Shown here piece by piece: positions 49,728 through 58,108 of a stretch of 64,000 nt of DNA. Where the stretch lies: assembly GCA_041663485.1 (NCBI GenBank), contig JBAYMO010000001.1, positions 1 through 64,000 of the forward strand. Reading direction: 5' to 3'. The stretch's first letter is position 1. Every line of letters begins with the position of its first letter. Origin of the DNA: 02-FULL-45-11b sp041663485. GTDB lineage: Bacteria; Patescibacteriota; Patescibacteriia; Buchananbacterales; UBA6539. The notes beneath the pieces are model-generated. The model was not told where the DNA came from, did no database searches, and saw nothing but the letters and a program-made list of their open reading frames with translations. The position numbers and the translations under genes were made by a program.

Positions 49728-51560
49728 TTAAATTATTCCTTCCCGAACCAGCATCCTGGCGTGTTCCCGCGGTAGAAATACTTCATTCTCGCGCCAATCA
49801 ACTCGATTGCAAAATTCCAATACCGATTTTTTTACCCATGTATCAATTATTTTTTCCGGCGGTAATTTGGTTAAATATTGCATTTTCTTATCACCACTTT
49901 TTTCGATATCTTCGGCAACTTCCGCCTGATGATCGACTAGTAAGACCTCACGGTAATAATTGCTTATTGTATCTTCAAAATTACTTTCAAATCCCCCGAA
50001 ATGCCGGCCGCTGGCGATAATACCAGGAAAAACTTTCGCAATCTCCCTTACTATTTCACGTTCGCGTCGCCGGCTGTCTTCCTCATCGGACCAAGCGTCC
50101 GTGCCAACACGTTTAAAAATGACATTATATTTTTTTCTCAAAATATTTTTTACTAAATCAGTCATTTCAGTCGAGGACGGCACAAATTCAATCTGATCAT
50201 TCTCACTATTTTTTGCCAAATTTTCTTCAGCCAGTCCGGTAGAAATTACGGTAGAATTTTTTGGAATTTTAATTCCCAATTTATTTGGATCAACCACCCA
50301 ATATGTATCAGCCGGCATAAAATTAGCCATTACACCATTTTCTTTTACCATTTGACCCAATGGCGCAAGAATACCAATATTACTTTTATCCCATTCCCCA
50401 GGGCCGATAAATCCCGCCGTGGCAATACCGTCGATGGCAAAATGCTCGGTAATTCGTCCAACTTTATTGCCAGTGGCCCCAGAATGCGTCGGAATTATCC
50501 AGTCGCCCGATTCCTGATCAAAGATTGGTTCATAGGCCGTCATGTGAATTGCGACGTGCTGGTCAAGCGCCTCAACCAAACGCTCCGGAATTTCCACTTC
50601 TTCGCCATTTTTATGGCGCTCAATAAAATCTTCGAGATCTGCGATTACAGAAGAAATTTCTACGGCCTGTTTGCGAAAATTTTCTTTTTCATATTCCATC
50701 TTTGATTTAGATTCCGATTCTTGGATACTAGTTAAATTGATTTTATATCCAGCTAACACTAACTTACATTGACGAACCAGAAAAGGTGGCGAAAAATGTT
50801 TTTTCTTTTCTAATTCTTGCTGTAAATCCGCTGATATTCTTTTGTCGCCTAACAACGCCTGCAAAATTAGATTCCTGGCATTTTGAGAATTATCTCTTAA
50901 AATGCCGCTTTCATCAAAACTTAAAGCAATAATCATATCTTCCAAAACTTCGGTTTTTACCACATCGATTTCCGAGGCTGAAAACTGACCTTCCGGGAAA
51001 GAATTTCTGATCATGACCGCCAAGTCAGCCAATGACTTAGGCTGGCCATCAGCAACAAAAACGGCGCTACCTTTACTTGCGGCTTTCCTTAAATTATCCA
51101 GTTCGGCTTTTCTTAGGCCGGTTTTTGGTTTGGGATAATCCGCTTCCGATGGATTAATCCGGTATTCTTTAAAATTATATCCACCGGCCCTACACTGATA
51201 GTTGACATTAACCTGAGGATGATATGGTTTAGTATATTCTCCGCTGAGATTTATATCATAAACCGCAGCGGCACTTTTTTCTAGACTAACTTTATTTTCC
51301 TTGATTTTTTCCGGCTCCCTGGCGTAAGGCACATCGCCGACCATCACTGCAACTTTATCTTTTACCATCTCCGGATCAAACAAATTTTCCTGGTCTTTGA
51401 AATAAACCGAAATTCTGGCATCACCAATCTTATAAACATATTCGTTATACTGCAAACCGCTACTGTCTTGGCGTTCAATTGTTTCTACTTCAAACTTCGG
51501 CTGGGGCTCCACCTCAAACCCGACTTCAGCTAAATTTTTTGATATTTCTCGACGCTCCAT
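49728..51560 (-). CDS. Large hypothetical protein, 610 aa
   Basis: A soluble, charged protein without signal peptide or membrane helix. The centre has GDWIIPTHSGATGNKVGRIT and GIATAGFIGPGEWDKS, the C-terminal part KVFPGIIASGRHFGGF and EVFLPREHARMLVREGII. His and Asp residues in PTHSGATG and EHFAIDG could be catalytic, but no family is recognised. It separates hydB-hydG from the rest of the hydrogenase locus. The gap to hydG is 56 nt. Confidence 0.7.
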   Translation of the reverse strand: MERREISKNLAEVGFEVEPQPKFEVETIERQDSSGLQYNEYVYKIGDARISVYFKDQENLFDPEMVKDKVAVMVGDVPYAREPEKIKENKVSLEKSAAAVYDINLSGEYTKPYHPQVNVNYQCRAGGYNFKEYRINPSEADYPKPKTGLRKAELDNLRKAASKGSAVFVADGQPKSLADLAVMIRNSFPEGQFSASEIDVVKTEVLEDMIIALSFDESGILRDNSQNARNLILQALLGDKRISADLQQELEKKKHFSPPFLVRQCKLVLAGYKINLTSIQESESKSKMEYEKENFRKQAVEISSVIADLEDFIERHKNGEEVEIPERLVEALDQHVAIHMTAYEPIFDQESGDWIIPTHSGATGNKVGRITEHFAIDGIATAGFIGPGEWDKSNIGILAPLGQMVKENGVMANFMPADTYWVVDPNKLGIKIPKNSTVISTGLAEENLAKNSENDQIEFVPSSTEMTDLVKNILRKKYNVIFKRVGTDAWSDEEDSRRREREIVREIAKVFPGIIASGRHFGGFESNFEDTISNYYREVLLVDHQAEVAEDIEKSGDKKMQYLTKLPPEKIIDTWVKKSVLEFCNRVDWRENEVFLPREHARMLVREGII

Positions 51561-51616
51561 ATTAAATACTCAATTATTATTTATTGTTGATTAATTACCC
51601 TTTTGATCGGTATATT

Positions 51617-52435
51617 TCAAACTGTCCCCGGGATATCTTTTAACTGAGCCCAAGAAAAAATCGGACCATCTTTACAGACATAATAAGGACCAATGGCGCA
51701 ATGCTGACACACACCAACACCGCAATACATCTTTCTTTCCAAAGAAATATAAATATCTTCGTCTTTTACCCCCTGTTTCTTTAAATTTTCTATAACCGGT
51801 CGATACATTACCGGCGGACCAACAACCAAAGCCACGGTATTGGCAAAATCCTGCTTTTTATTAAACAAAACCGTAATCACTCCGGTTGGACCCTTCCACT
51901 TTTTTGACGGGCTAGCCAAAACCACATCCAAGCCAACTTTTTTTTGCCACTGACAGAATTCACGCTTAAAAAGTAAATTATGTTCATCCTGACAACCATA
52001 AAAAACATTAACTTTATTGGCAGGCAATTTACCGGCCAAAAAATCCAAAACAATTGAACGCATGACGATAAATCCCGAACCACCGCCCACCAAAAGCAAA
52101 TCTTTCCCTTGGGTCATTTTCTCTGGCAAACCGTTACCAAATGGTCCCCTAACCGTTGCTTGATCACCAACATTTAGCTCGTGTAATTTGGTAGTTAAAG
52201 TACCCACTTTTCTGATAGCCAAATCAAAAGTTTTAGTTTGACTGGCCGAGGAACAAATATCAAAAGCCGCCTCACCGTGATTTAGCAAACCAAGCATTAA
52301 AAACTGGCCATGATTAAAGGCAAAATTTATTCTGTTTTTTCTTTCAATAAACTCAAAAGTAAAAAGTTTAATGTCAGGCGTTTGCTCAACAATCTTTATC
52401 ACTCTGACTAATTTTGGGATATACAAATTATGCAT
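51617..52435 (-). CDS. hydG: Hydrogenase gamma subunit, FAD/NAD(P)-binding (HydG-like)
   Basis: 272 residues, ferredoxin-reductase fold: FAD domain with FNHGQFLMLGL, FDICSSAS and VRGPFGNGLPE, NAD(P) domain with LLVGGGSGFIVMRSIVLDF, and a C-terminal 2Fe-2S site KMYCGVGVCQHCAIGPYYVC. Matches the gamma subunit of group 3b sulfhydrogenases, which exchanges electrons with NAD(P)H. Lies 4 nt after hydB. Confidence 0.92.
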   Translation of the reverse strand: MHNLYIPKLVRVIKIVEQTPDIKLFTFEFIERKNRINFAFNHGQFLMLGLLNHGEAAFDICSSASQTKTFDLAIRKVGTLTTKLHELNVGDQATVRGPFGNGLPEKMTQGKDLLLVGGGSGFIVMRSIVLDFLAGKLPANKVNVFYGCQDEHNLLFKREFCQWQKKVGLDVVLASPSKKWKGPTGVITVLFNKKQDFANTVALVVGPPVMYRPVIENLKKQGVKDEDIYISLERKMYCGVGVCQHCAIGPYYVCKDGPIFSWAQLKDIPGTV

Positions 52436-52439
52436 TGAT

Positions 52440-53426
52440 TTATTTAATCTTGCCTTTTAAAATTCTCTGCAAATTTTCTTTAATATCAATACCCACCGGA
52501 CAAACTTTTGTACAACGACCACAGCCGACACATCCGGGCAAAGAAATATCGTCGGGACAGCGGACAAATTTATGTTCATACCAAAATCTAATCCGACTCA
52601 TAGTATTCGATAAAAATTTTGGTTTTTTTGAATCAATTTCCAAACCGGCCACTTCGGAAAAATCCGTATAAAAACAAGTAGTTTGCAACCGACAACGATC
52701 GCCACAGCCAGAGTTTAGTCCGGGCTGATCGCTAATATCAAAACAGAAACAGCACGGACAAATTACCGTACATTTGCCGCATTCAATACAAATTTTTCCC
52801 AGATCTTCCCAAATTTTATTATCCTCATAAAACTTTTCTCTGATTTTTAACATCTGTGGATCTTTGCCTTCTTCTCTGATTGGTCCGACATATTCAACGT
52901 GATCGTAATTTTTATAACCAAAATCGTCTAAAATTCGCTGCCCATCTTCTGAGCCGGTATAAACCAAATATTTGTCTTTACAAACAGCCAAGAATATATC
53001 AAATTTTAAATGCTCCAGCATGTCCTCTTGAAACTTTGCCAGAAAAAATTGCGTTCTCTCAGCGGGCACCAAACTATGACCGACAATCAAAGTGTTTTTT
53101 ACGCGCTCCTGAAAGTAAGGATCTTTGGCAAAAATTTGATTCAAAAAAGTTACTGCCTTTAAATCAACTACGGTCAGACCAAAAATCACTTGTTTAGGCG
53201 AGGTAAAATTCTGTTTAATTTGGTTTTTTTGATAAGAAAAAAGCACCTCTTTGGCAGGTACTAAAATTCGTTTAAATGAATGCAGAGGCAATTCATTAGT
53301 TAATTCAACTTTTTTGGGATCATCAACTGTTTCCATGACCAATTCACCGTTAATTCTTTGCGGTGCCCAAACAATATTTTGTTGGGACAAATACTCAATA
53401 AATTGACGCAATTGTTTATTGGTCAT
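52440..53426 (-). CDS. hydB: Hydrogenase beta subunit, iron-sulfur protein (HydB-like)
   Basis: 328 residues. Two ferredoxin-like 4Fe-4S motifs: CIECGKCTVICPCCFCFD (~223-240) and CVGCGRCTKVCPVGID (~297-312), separated by a Cys-containing stretch (CGDRCRLQTTC). Fits the beta subunit of NAD(P)-linked sulfhydrogenases. First gene of the cluster; promoter TTGGTT-17-TATAAT with the -10 box 9 nt before ATG. Confidence 0.92.
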   Translation of the reverse strand: MTNKQLRQFIEYLSQQNIVWAPQRINGELVMETVDDPKKVELTNELPLHSFKRILVPAKEVLFSYQKNQIKQNFTSPKQVIFGLTVVDLKAVTFLNQIFAKDPYFQERVKNTLIVGHSLVPAERTQFFLAKFQEDMLEHLKFDIFLAVCKDKYLVYTGSEDGQRILDDFGYKNYDHVEYVGPIREEGKDPQMLKIREKFYEDNKIWEDLGKICIECGKCTVICPCCFCFDISDQPGLNSGCGDRCRLQTTCFYTDFSEVAGLEIDSKKPKFLSNTMSRIRFWYEHKFVRCPDDISLPGCVGCGRCTKVCPVGIDIKENLQRILKGKIK

Positions 53427-53435
53427 ATCTATTTT

Positions 53436-53464
53436 ATTATAACATAAATTCAGAATATAACCAA
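53436..53464 (-). promoter_or_regulatory. hydBG promoter
   Basis: Minus strand TTGGTT (53464-53459), 17-nt spacer, TATAAT (53441-53436); 9 nt to ATG 53426, so the leader is only about 2-3 nt. Confidence 0.6.
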
Positions 53465-53516
53465 GGAATAATTTACTAAAAAATTACTTCTTGAAAATAA
53501 TTTTAAGCTTACCTGA

Positions 53517-53545
53517 TTGACAAATCAATCTAGCCGGCATAATAT
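53517..53545 (+). promoter_or_regulatory. Promoter of the 72-aa gene
   Basis: TTGACA (53517-53522), 17-nt spacer, TAATAT (53540-53545); Shine-Dalgarno GGAGGG at 53574-53579. Confidence 0.7.
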
Positions 53546-53586
53546 GGCCATAGAATCTTTGCTGCTCTTTACTGGAGGGAACTAAC

Positions 53587-53805
53587 GTGGCAAAACAAAC
53601 CGATACCTGGATAGAGGCCTGTCCAAACTGCGGCACCGAAGCCACATTAACACAATGGGCTTGCGGCTGCATCACCTGGACCTGGAAATCTGAAGATGTT
53701 AATAATGGGGGGCATAGCCGTAAATGTCCGACCGGAGACTTCTTTTCCAAAAGAGCCCACCTGTGCGCTGAGGGAAAAAATCCACATAGGCCATTGGAAC
53801 ATTAA
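53587..53805 (+). CDS. Small Cys-rich protein, 72 aa
   Basis: GTG start 53587, 7 nt after GGAGGGA. ACPNCGTEATL and WACGCITWTW supply four Cys in a zinc-ribbon-like arrangement; two more follow in RKCPTGDFF and HLCAEGK. A small zinc-binding protein is the simplest reading; family not recognised. One-gene unit with TTGACA promoter and terminator, and GC-richer than its neighbours. Confidence 0.65.
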   Translation: MAKQTDTWIEACPNCGTEATLTQWACGCITWTWKSEDVNNGGHSRKCPTGDFFSKRAHLCAEGKNPHRPLEH

Positions 53806-53838
53806 CCCAACAAAACCGTAGTTGGGCTATTTTTTTAA
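53806..53838 (+). terminator. Terminator of the 72-aa gene
   Basis: CCCAAC (53806-53811) / GTTGGG (53821-53826) followed by CTATTTTTTT, directly after the stop codon. Confidence 0.75.
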
Positions 53839-53853
53839 TTTTAATTATATACT

Positions 53854-54339
53854 TTATTTATATTTATTTTTACTTGAAGCATTAAATTTAACCACCCCAT
53901 CTAATATCCCCTGTTTAAATAATTTCTCCCGCAAAATCAAATCATTTTTTCGTGAGTAAATAAATTTCAAATCTTTGACTAAATTCAACTCTACTATTAG
54001 CTCTTTTTTGGTCAATTTTTTTTGCTTAATAAAATTAATATAACAATTTTGATATTGTTTAACTGTTTTACAGTTTAAGTAATTTTGCGATCCAAATATT
54101 TTTTTATCTTCGGGCGTAGCTAAAACTAAACAAGTAGTAAACTTGTCGTTTTTCTTATTTTTTAATAAATTATAAAGCCGACAAGTGGCGCATTGGTTTT
54201 TACAATTTCTCACCTCAACACAATCATAAATAAAACGATAACCTCGCCAATTGTCTAAAATAACGTTAATAAACCCAGAATATTTTTTTGACAATTTCTT
54301 GAATTCAGCTTCTGCTTGTTTAATTATTTTTTGATTCAT
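53854..54339 (-). CDS. Hypothetical Lys- and Cys-containing protein, 161 aa
   Basis: A soluble basic protein. Residues ~38-58 hold CVEVRNCKNQCATCRLY, a four-Cys cluster, and NYLNCKTVKQYQNCYINF adds two more. This could bind a metal or an iron-sulfur cluster. Not recognised as a family. Very AT-rich codons, unlike the radical SAM gene upstream, from which it is separated by a terminator. Confidence 0.65.
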   Translation of the reverse strand: MNQKIIKQAEAEFKKLSKKYSGFINVILDNWRGYRFIYDCVEVRNCKNQCATCRLYNLLKNKKNDKFTTCLVLATPEDKKIFGSQNYLNCKTVKQYQNCYINFIKQKKLTKKELIVELNLVKDLKFIYSRKNDLILREKLFKQGILDGVVKFNASSKNKYK

Positions 54340-54368
54340 AAATTTATACGAATAATTTTTTTAAAAAT

Positions 54369-54403
54369 GGTTGGGACAGTTATCTTGTTATTCTGTCCCA
54401 ACC
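54369..54403 (-). terminator. Terminator of the radical SAM gene
   Basis: GGTTGGGACAG (54369-54379) / CTGTCCCAACC (54393-54403), perfect 11-bp stem; minus strand continues ATTTTTAAA. Confidence 0.7.
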
Positions 54404-54412
54404 CAACTCAAA

Positions 54413-55456
54413 TTAGAGGTACGCCATGGGGCATAGGGTATAACCCCCGAAAGGATCGCCCATACCTTCGACCGTGGCTCGACATCCGCCGCGACATTTC
54501 TCCCATTTGGCACAGGAATGGCAAGGTTCCTTGACCAGACTTTGATCCAATTTCAAACGATGGCAAATCAAAGGTGATTCGTAGGCTGCCTGAATCGGAT
54601 TGGTGTCAGAAATTCGAGCCAAAACCACGGGGCTATTAGTACAAGCCCGAATTGACCCATCTACGGCAAAATACAAACCTTTGTCATAGAACGGGCACGA
54701 ACCAAAGACATGCGGCATTAAAACTTCAGCCGGCTCCAAACCAAACTCCGCTCGAACTGACTGAATGGCCAAAATCATTTCCGCAATCTGCGGCGGCGTT
54801 GGCGCCACTTGCCAATAGTCTGGCCCAATGGTCTCGCCCGAGCCCATCAATTCCAGATCAGTACCAATATTCTGTTGCAAACACCAGCGATAATACTCAG
54901 ATGCCAAGCCGATATTTTCCTGACGAATCAAATTCTGCAAGCGCAAAAGCGGTTGGGTATAACCAGCCTGCTGCAAAATACCAATCGCCTCAATCATCCT
55001 TTGCGCTTGAACCTGGCTCTGACCAATCATTTTTGCCTGCAAGGGCAGCTGGGTCTGATCGGCCGGATTAATGTTGAGCTTGCCGGTAATGTGAATCTGC
55101 CGCTCAAATAACCACTGGGCCAAGGCCGGAGTAATGGCCAGCATATTGGTAAAAATCCACGGTAGAATGCCCCGCTCAAGCAAAATCTCAATGTACTGGC
55201 GCAGATTGGGCCAAAGCAGCGGATCGCCGCCCAGCAAATCCATAGTTTCCAGCTCCGAGCCGCGATAATCACGACAAAGATCCAAAACCCTGATCGCCTG
55301 ATCCAGCGACATCTCGCCATGATTCAAAGCCTTACGCCTAACCATGTAACATCCCGGACAAGCGCATTGACATCGACTTGTTACCTCAATAATGCCATAG
55401 CGTAAACCACAAGCCTGACCTGATTGTAGATAACGATCTTTCTGATTTGTCTGCAT
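54413..55456 (-). CDS. Radical SAM protein with SPASM-like C-terminus
   Basis: 347 residues from ATG 55456, 9 nt after GGAGG; the longer frame from 55549 is rejected because it would run through a terminator hairpin. TSRCQCACPGCYM carries the CxxxCxxC SAM-cluster motif, MDLLGGDPLLWPNL the GGDP-type motif. The C-terminus has CPFYDKGLYFAVDGSIRACTN in parts and CHSCAKWEKCRGGCRAT, a SPASM/twitch auxiliary-cluster pattern. Such enzymes modify peptides or proteins; substrate unknown. GC-richer than flanks. A TrpR-like gene lies upstream behind a terminator. Confidence 0.82.
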   Translation of the reverse strand: MQTNQKDRYLQSGQACGLRYGIIEVTSRCQCACPGCYMVRRKALNHGEMSLDQAIRVLDLCRDYRGSELETMDLLGGDPLLWPNLRQYIEILLERGILPWIFTNMLAITPALAQWLFERQIHITGKLNINPADQTQLPLQAKMIGQSQVQAQRMIEAIGILQQAGYTQPLLRLQNLIRQENIGLASEYYRWCLQQNIGTDLELMGSGETIGPDYWQVAPTPPQIAEMILAIQSVRAEFGLEPAEVLMPHVFGSCPFYDKGLYFAVDGSIRACTNSPVVLARISDTNPIQAAYESPLICHRLKLDQSLVKEPCHSCAKWEKCRGGCRATVEGMGDPFGGYTLCPMAYL

Positions 55457-55488
55457 GGAATGCTTCCTCCAAAGTGTAAAGAGCCTGA

Positions 55489-55523
55489 TTTTTGCTAATG
55501 CAAAAACCCCGCCACAAGCGGGG
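55489..55523 (-). promoter_or_regulatory. Terminator with overlapping alternative hairpin before the radical SAM gene
   Basis: Minus strand: GCGGGG/CCCCGC stem (55523-55518 with 55512-55507) and TTTTT form an intrinsic terminator. That T-run is also the first arm of a second hairpin TTTTTGC (55506-55500 read as minus strand) / GCAAAAA (55495-55489). It lies 33 nt before the ATG and could end the trpR-like transcript or regulate the radical SAM gene. Confidence 0.6.
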
Positions 55524-55550
55524 CAATTAGACATTTTTAAAAATCTCAAA

Positions 55551-55904
55551 TCACCTCGATCGTGGCGAGTTGATTCGATGATGATTATTTAATTTGATAT
55601 TATTATTCATAGTTTTATTATTTTTAGATAACGCCAATTTGTAACCCCCTTCACCATAATTTAACCAATAAGCGACGCGAGTAACCGTGGTCGTCGATAA
55701 ACCGGTTTTTTGGGCAATTTCGCGATAAGGCTTGCCCCGGCTGATCATTTTTACCGCTTGCCAACGGCTAGTCATTTCCTTTAATTCTTCCAGGGTGCAA
55801 AGATCACGAAAAAATTTTGCTACTTCACCGGTTTTTTTCAATTTCAAAATTGCTTTAAATAATTCCGTGCTTTCTTTGTTTTGCCAGACAAATTTTGAAG
55901 CCAT
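55551..55904 (-). CDS. TrpR/YerC/YecD-family regulator
   Basis: 117 residues from ATG 55904; upstream ATGs at 55949 and 55937 fall inside the promoter. FFRDLCTLEELKEMTSRWQAVKMI and YREIAQKTGLSTTTVTRVAYWLNYGEGGYKLAL form the Trp-repressor-type helical domain with helix-turn-helix. YerC-type proteins are TrpR-like DNA-binding proteins whose ligand is not established. The tail is Asn-rich and ends RSR. Ends in TGA. Confidence 0.87.
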   Translation of the reverse strand: MASKFVWQNKESTELFKAILKLKKTGEVAKFFRDLCTLEELKEMTSRWQAVKMISRGKPYREIAQKTGLSTTTVTRVAYWLNYGEGGYKLALSKNNKTMNNNIKLNNHHRINSPRSR

Positions 55905-55933
55905 AGGCTGTTTCAATGTTTTAATATGATAAT

Positions 55934-55962
55934 ACATTACCACGGTCATAGAATTATGTCAA
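55934..55962 (-). promoter_or_regulatory. Promoter of the TrpR-like gene
   Basis: Minus strand TTGACA (55962-55957), 17-nt spacer, TAATGT (55939-55934). Supports the start at 55904. Confidence 0.5.
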
Positions 55963-55985
55963 GACCTGAAATAACCAGATACAAA

Positions 55986-56007
55986 AGAAGCCGTTTTTAC
56001 GGCTTCT
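55986..56007. terminator. gap terminator
   Basis: AGAAGCCGT (55986-55994) / ACGGCTTCT (55999-56007); the minus-strand reading continues TTTG after the stem. Confidence 0.7.
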
Positions 56008-56030
56008 TAAAATAAACTGAAATAAAATAT

Positions 56031-57053
56031 TTACTTTATCAATTTGCCCATATCTTCTAGCATTTGTACCATACGCATTGAGTAACCCCATTCATTATCA
56101 TACCAAGCTAAAACTTTTATTAGATTACCACCAATCACGCGCGTATAAGGCAAATCAATAATAGCGGAAAACGGGTTACCAATATAGTCGCTGGAGACCA
56201 ACGGTTCCTCCGTGACTTTTAAAATCCCCTTGTAGAGTGGATCCTTGGCTGCTTTTTTAAAGGCATTATTAATTTCTTCAATGGTAGTATTTTTCTTTAA
56301 AACTGCCGTAATATCAGAAACCGAAGCACAAATCGTTGGCACGCGAATAGAGATACCATCAAAGAGATCAGCTAATTTTGGGATTACTTTTGTTGTAGCA
56401 ATCGCCGCACCGGTGGTGGTAGGAATTATATTATAAGCGGCCGCTCTGGCTCGACGTAAATCGCGATGCGGACCATCAACTAAATTCTGGTCAGCGGTAT
56501 AAGAATGCACGGTTGTCATCATGGCTTTTTCAATGCCAAAAATATCAGATAAAACCTGCATAACTGGCGAAATACAATTAGTTGTGCAAGAAGCCATGGA
56601 AACCACCTGATCACATTTGCCCTTAGTAATGCAATCAACTGAATATCTAGTACCATAAACCAAAGTCTGAGTTTGATCGTCTTTGGCCGGCGCCGACAAA
56701 AGCACGCGTTTGGCTCCAGCGGTTAAATGGCCACCCGCCTCTTCTTTATTGGTGAAGCGTCCGGTACACTCGGCCACTACTTTTACTCCCAACTTAGACC
56801 AGGGCAATTTAGCCGGATCTTTTTCGGCAAAAATTGGATAAAATTTTCCGTCAACTTTAATTCCCTCTTTTACCGCTTCCACTTTTTTAAAATATTCCCG
56901 ATAGACAGTGTCATATTTTAGTAAGTGAGCTAAAGTCTTACTATCCATTAAATCATTAATCGCTATGACTTCCAGCTTTTTGCTGGCTAAAGCACCTTTA
57001 AAAACCGCCCGGCCAATGCGGCCAAAGCCATTAATTGCAATTTTTGTCGCCAT
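56031..57053 (-). CDS. gap: Glyceraldehyde-3-phosphate dehydrogenase, type I
   Basis: 340 residues. NAD-binding INGFGRIGRAVFK at 6-18, catalytic Cys in MASCTTNCISPV near 152, and NNEWGYSMRMV near the C-terminus (DNEWGYS). Oxidises glyceraldehyde-3-phosphate and makes NADH, the step before pgk. It is not in the pgk operon; it has its own -10 box TATAAT (57085-57080), leader about 20 nt, and terminator. Confidence 0.97.
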   Translation of the reverse strand: MATKIAINGFGRIGRAVFKGALASKKLEVIAINDLMDSKTLAHLLKYDTVYREYFKKVEAVKEGIKVDGKFYPIFAEKDPAKLPWSKLGVKVVAECTGRFTNKEEAGGHLTAGAKRVLLSAPAKDDQTQTLVYGTRYSVDCITKGKCDQVVSMASCTTNCISPVMQVLSDIFGIEKAMMTTVHSYTADQNLVDGPHRDLRRARAAAYNIIPTTTGAAIATTKVIPKLADLFDGISIRVPTICASVSDITAVLKKNTTIEEINNAFKKAAKDPLYKGILKVTEEPLVSSDYIGNPFSAIIDLPYTRVIGGNLIKVLAWYDNEWGYSMRMVQMLEDMGKLIK

Positions 57054-57079
57054 AATTTTTGGTTAATACTTACTGTAAT

Positions 57080-57108
57080 ATTATAACATATAAATTTATT
57101 TTTTATAA
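57080..57108 (-). promoter_or_regulatory. gap promoter
   Basis: Minus strand TTATAA (57108-57103), 17-nt spacer, TATAAT (57085-57080). Confidence 0.5.
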
Positions 57109-57118
57109 CTCAGGTAAT

Positions 57119-57175
57119 TTGACAAGAATATAGTTTCTTGATAATTTATAGCCAACCAAGGACAACCCAGAGGAG
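57119..57175 (+). promoter_or_regulatory. Promoter and Shine-Dalgarno of the 126-aa gene
   Basis: TTGACA (57119-57124), 17-nt spacer, TAATTT (57142-57147). AGGAG at 57171-57175 is 8 nt before ATG 57184. Confidence 0.7.
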
Positions 57176-57183
57176 ACTCAGTC

Positions 57184-57564
57184 ATGAACATGAACAAAAA
57201 ACCAGTCGAGATTCGTGGAATCTATCACTGTGAAGTGATCAAGACGACCAAAGAAGTTCAGGTCAAATCAGAAGAACCAAGGCATAATCGTTTCTATGGC
57301 GAATGTGAATATAAAGATGTGACGGTATCGGAGAAAGAATTTGTTCGAACCGTACAGGTGACCGAAACCGGTAACCCATATAGCGGCAAAATCTTGCCAA
57401 TTGCTTCTCACTACGGCCAGCTCAAAGATGGTGACGAGGTGGTATTTATAATTTCGGATGACAACCCGCCGAAAGCGGCCATGGTTCATCCCAAAAATTA
57501 CCAACCCAGCAATTCCCGTCGTCCTGGCCTTCGCCAAAATCCGTGGTATAGCTCGAGACGATAA
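57184..57564 (+). CDS. Hypothetical protein, 126 aa, GC-richer
   Basis: A soluble protein rich in beta-strand pattern: VEIRGIYHCEVIKTTKEVQV, KDVTVSEKEFVRTVQV, GKILPIASHYGQLKDGDEVVFII, then a Pro/Arg tail ending NPWYSSRR. No known family recognised. Its own TTGACA promoter, a canonical Shine-Dalgarno and two back-to-back terminators isolate it from the convergent lipoprotein gene. An alternative ATG two codons later exists. Confidence 0.7.
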   Translation: MNMNKKPVEIRGIYHCEVIKTTKEVQVKSEEPRHNRFYGECEYKDVTVSEKEFVRTVQVTETGNPYSGKILPIASHYGQLKDGDEVVFIISDDNPPKAAMVHPKNYQPSNSRRPGLRQNPWYSSRR

Positions 57565-57586
57565 CTTTTACATTGATCATTGTTTG

Positions 57587-57612
57587 ACAAACCGCTTTGG
57601 TTTGTTTTTTTA
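57587..57612 (+). terminator. Terminator of the 126-aa gene
   Basis: ACAAACC (57587-57593) / GGTTTGT (57599-57605) followed by TTTTTT. Confidence 0.8.
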
Positions 57613-57621
57613 TTAACAAAA

Positions 57622-57640
57622 CCGCCGCTGAAAGCGGCGG
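57622..57640 (-). terminator. Terminator of the tsf-ricT-lipoprotein strand
   Basis: CCGCCGCT (57622-57629) / AGCGGCGG (57633-57640), three-base loop; minus strand continues TTTTG. Confidence 0.75.
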
Positions 57641-57679
57641 GATAAAAAATATATTTTAAGCCTAAATAACTACCAAAAG

Positions 57680-58108
57680 CTATTGGCTTAAAATATTATA
57701 AGTAAAAGTCTTCTCAACTTTTTTACCCGGCCAACCATAATTAAATTCCAACTTAAACTGTCCGGTCTTTTCCACCTTAAAAAGCCAGGTTACTGTTCTC
57801 TCATTGGTTTTATCATCGCTGGTTACCTTTTGATCCTTGAGAGAAACATAAGACGCCGCGGCAATACCGGCAATAACATATTCCCGATTCTTATCTTTAT
57901 TAACAAATTTAACTGATAAAACATCGCCCGGGGTAGTGGTATTGGTTTGATTATTTTGGACTGACAAGTCAATGACTTTGCCGGTCTCAGCTACACCCAC
58001 TGCCTCTTCAACAGTTTGCTGATTAACTTGGGACTTTGTCCCAAAACTACAAGCGCTTAAGGTTAGCGCAAAAAACAAAACTAAAATAATTAAAATCTTT
58101 TTTCTCAT
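57680..58108 (-). CDS. Lipoprotein with chagasin-like (I42) pattern
   Basis: 142 residues. Signal peptide with lipobox LSAC (Cys near 20). The mature domain shows GDVLSVKFV and a C-terminal GQFKLEFNYGWPGKKVEKTFTYNI, which resembles the end of chagasin-type cysteine-peptidase inhibitors (RPWE..KTF). The NPTTG loop of true inhibitors is not obvious, so an Ig-like domain of other function is also possible. Overlaps ricT by 4 bp. Confidence 0.6.
   Translation of the reverse strand: MRKKILIILVLFFALTLSACSFGTKSQVNQQTVEEAVGVAETGKVIDLSVQNNQTNTTTPGDVLSVKFVNKDKNREYVIAGIAAASYVSLKDQKVTSDDKTNERTVTWLFKVEKTGQFKLEFNYGWPGKKVEKTFTYNILSQ

Noticed and set aside
54652..55071. 139-codon plus-strand frame antisense to the radical SAM gene
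   Set aside because: The minus-strand protein has clear catalytic motifs; this frame is the mirror of GC-rich codons.
55457..55549. N-terminal extension of the radical SAM protein
   Set aside because: It would read through an intrinsic terminator hairpin, and GGAGG sits correctly for ATG 55456.
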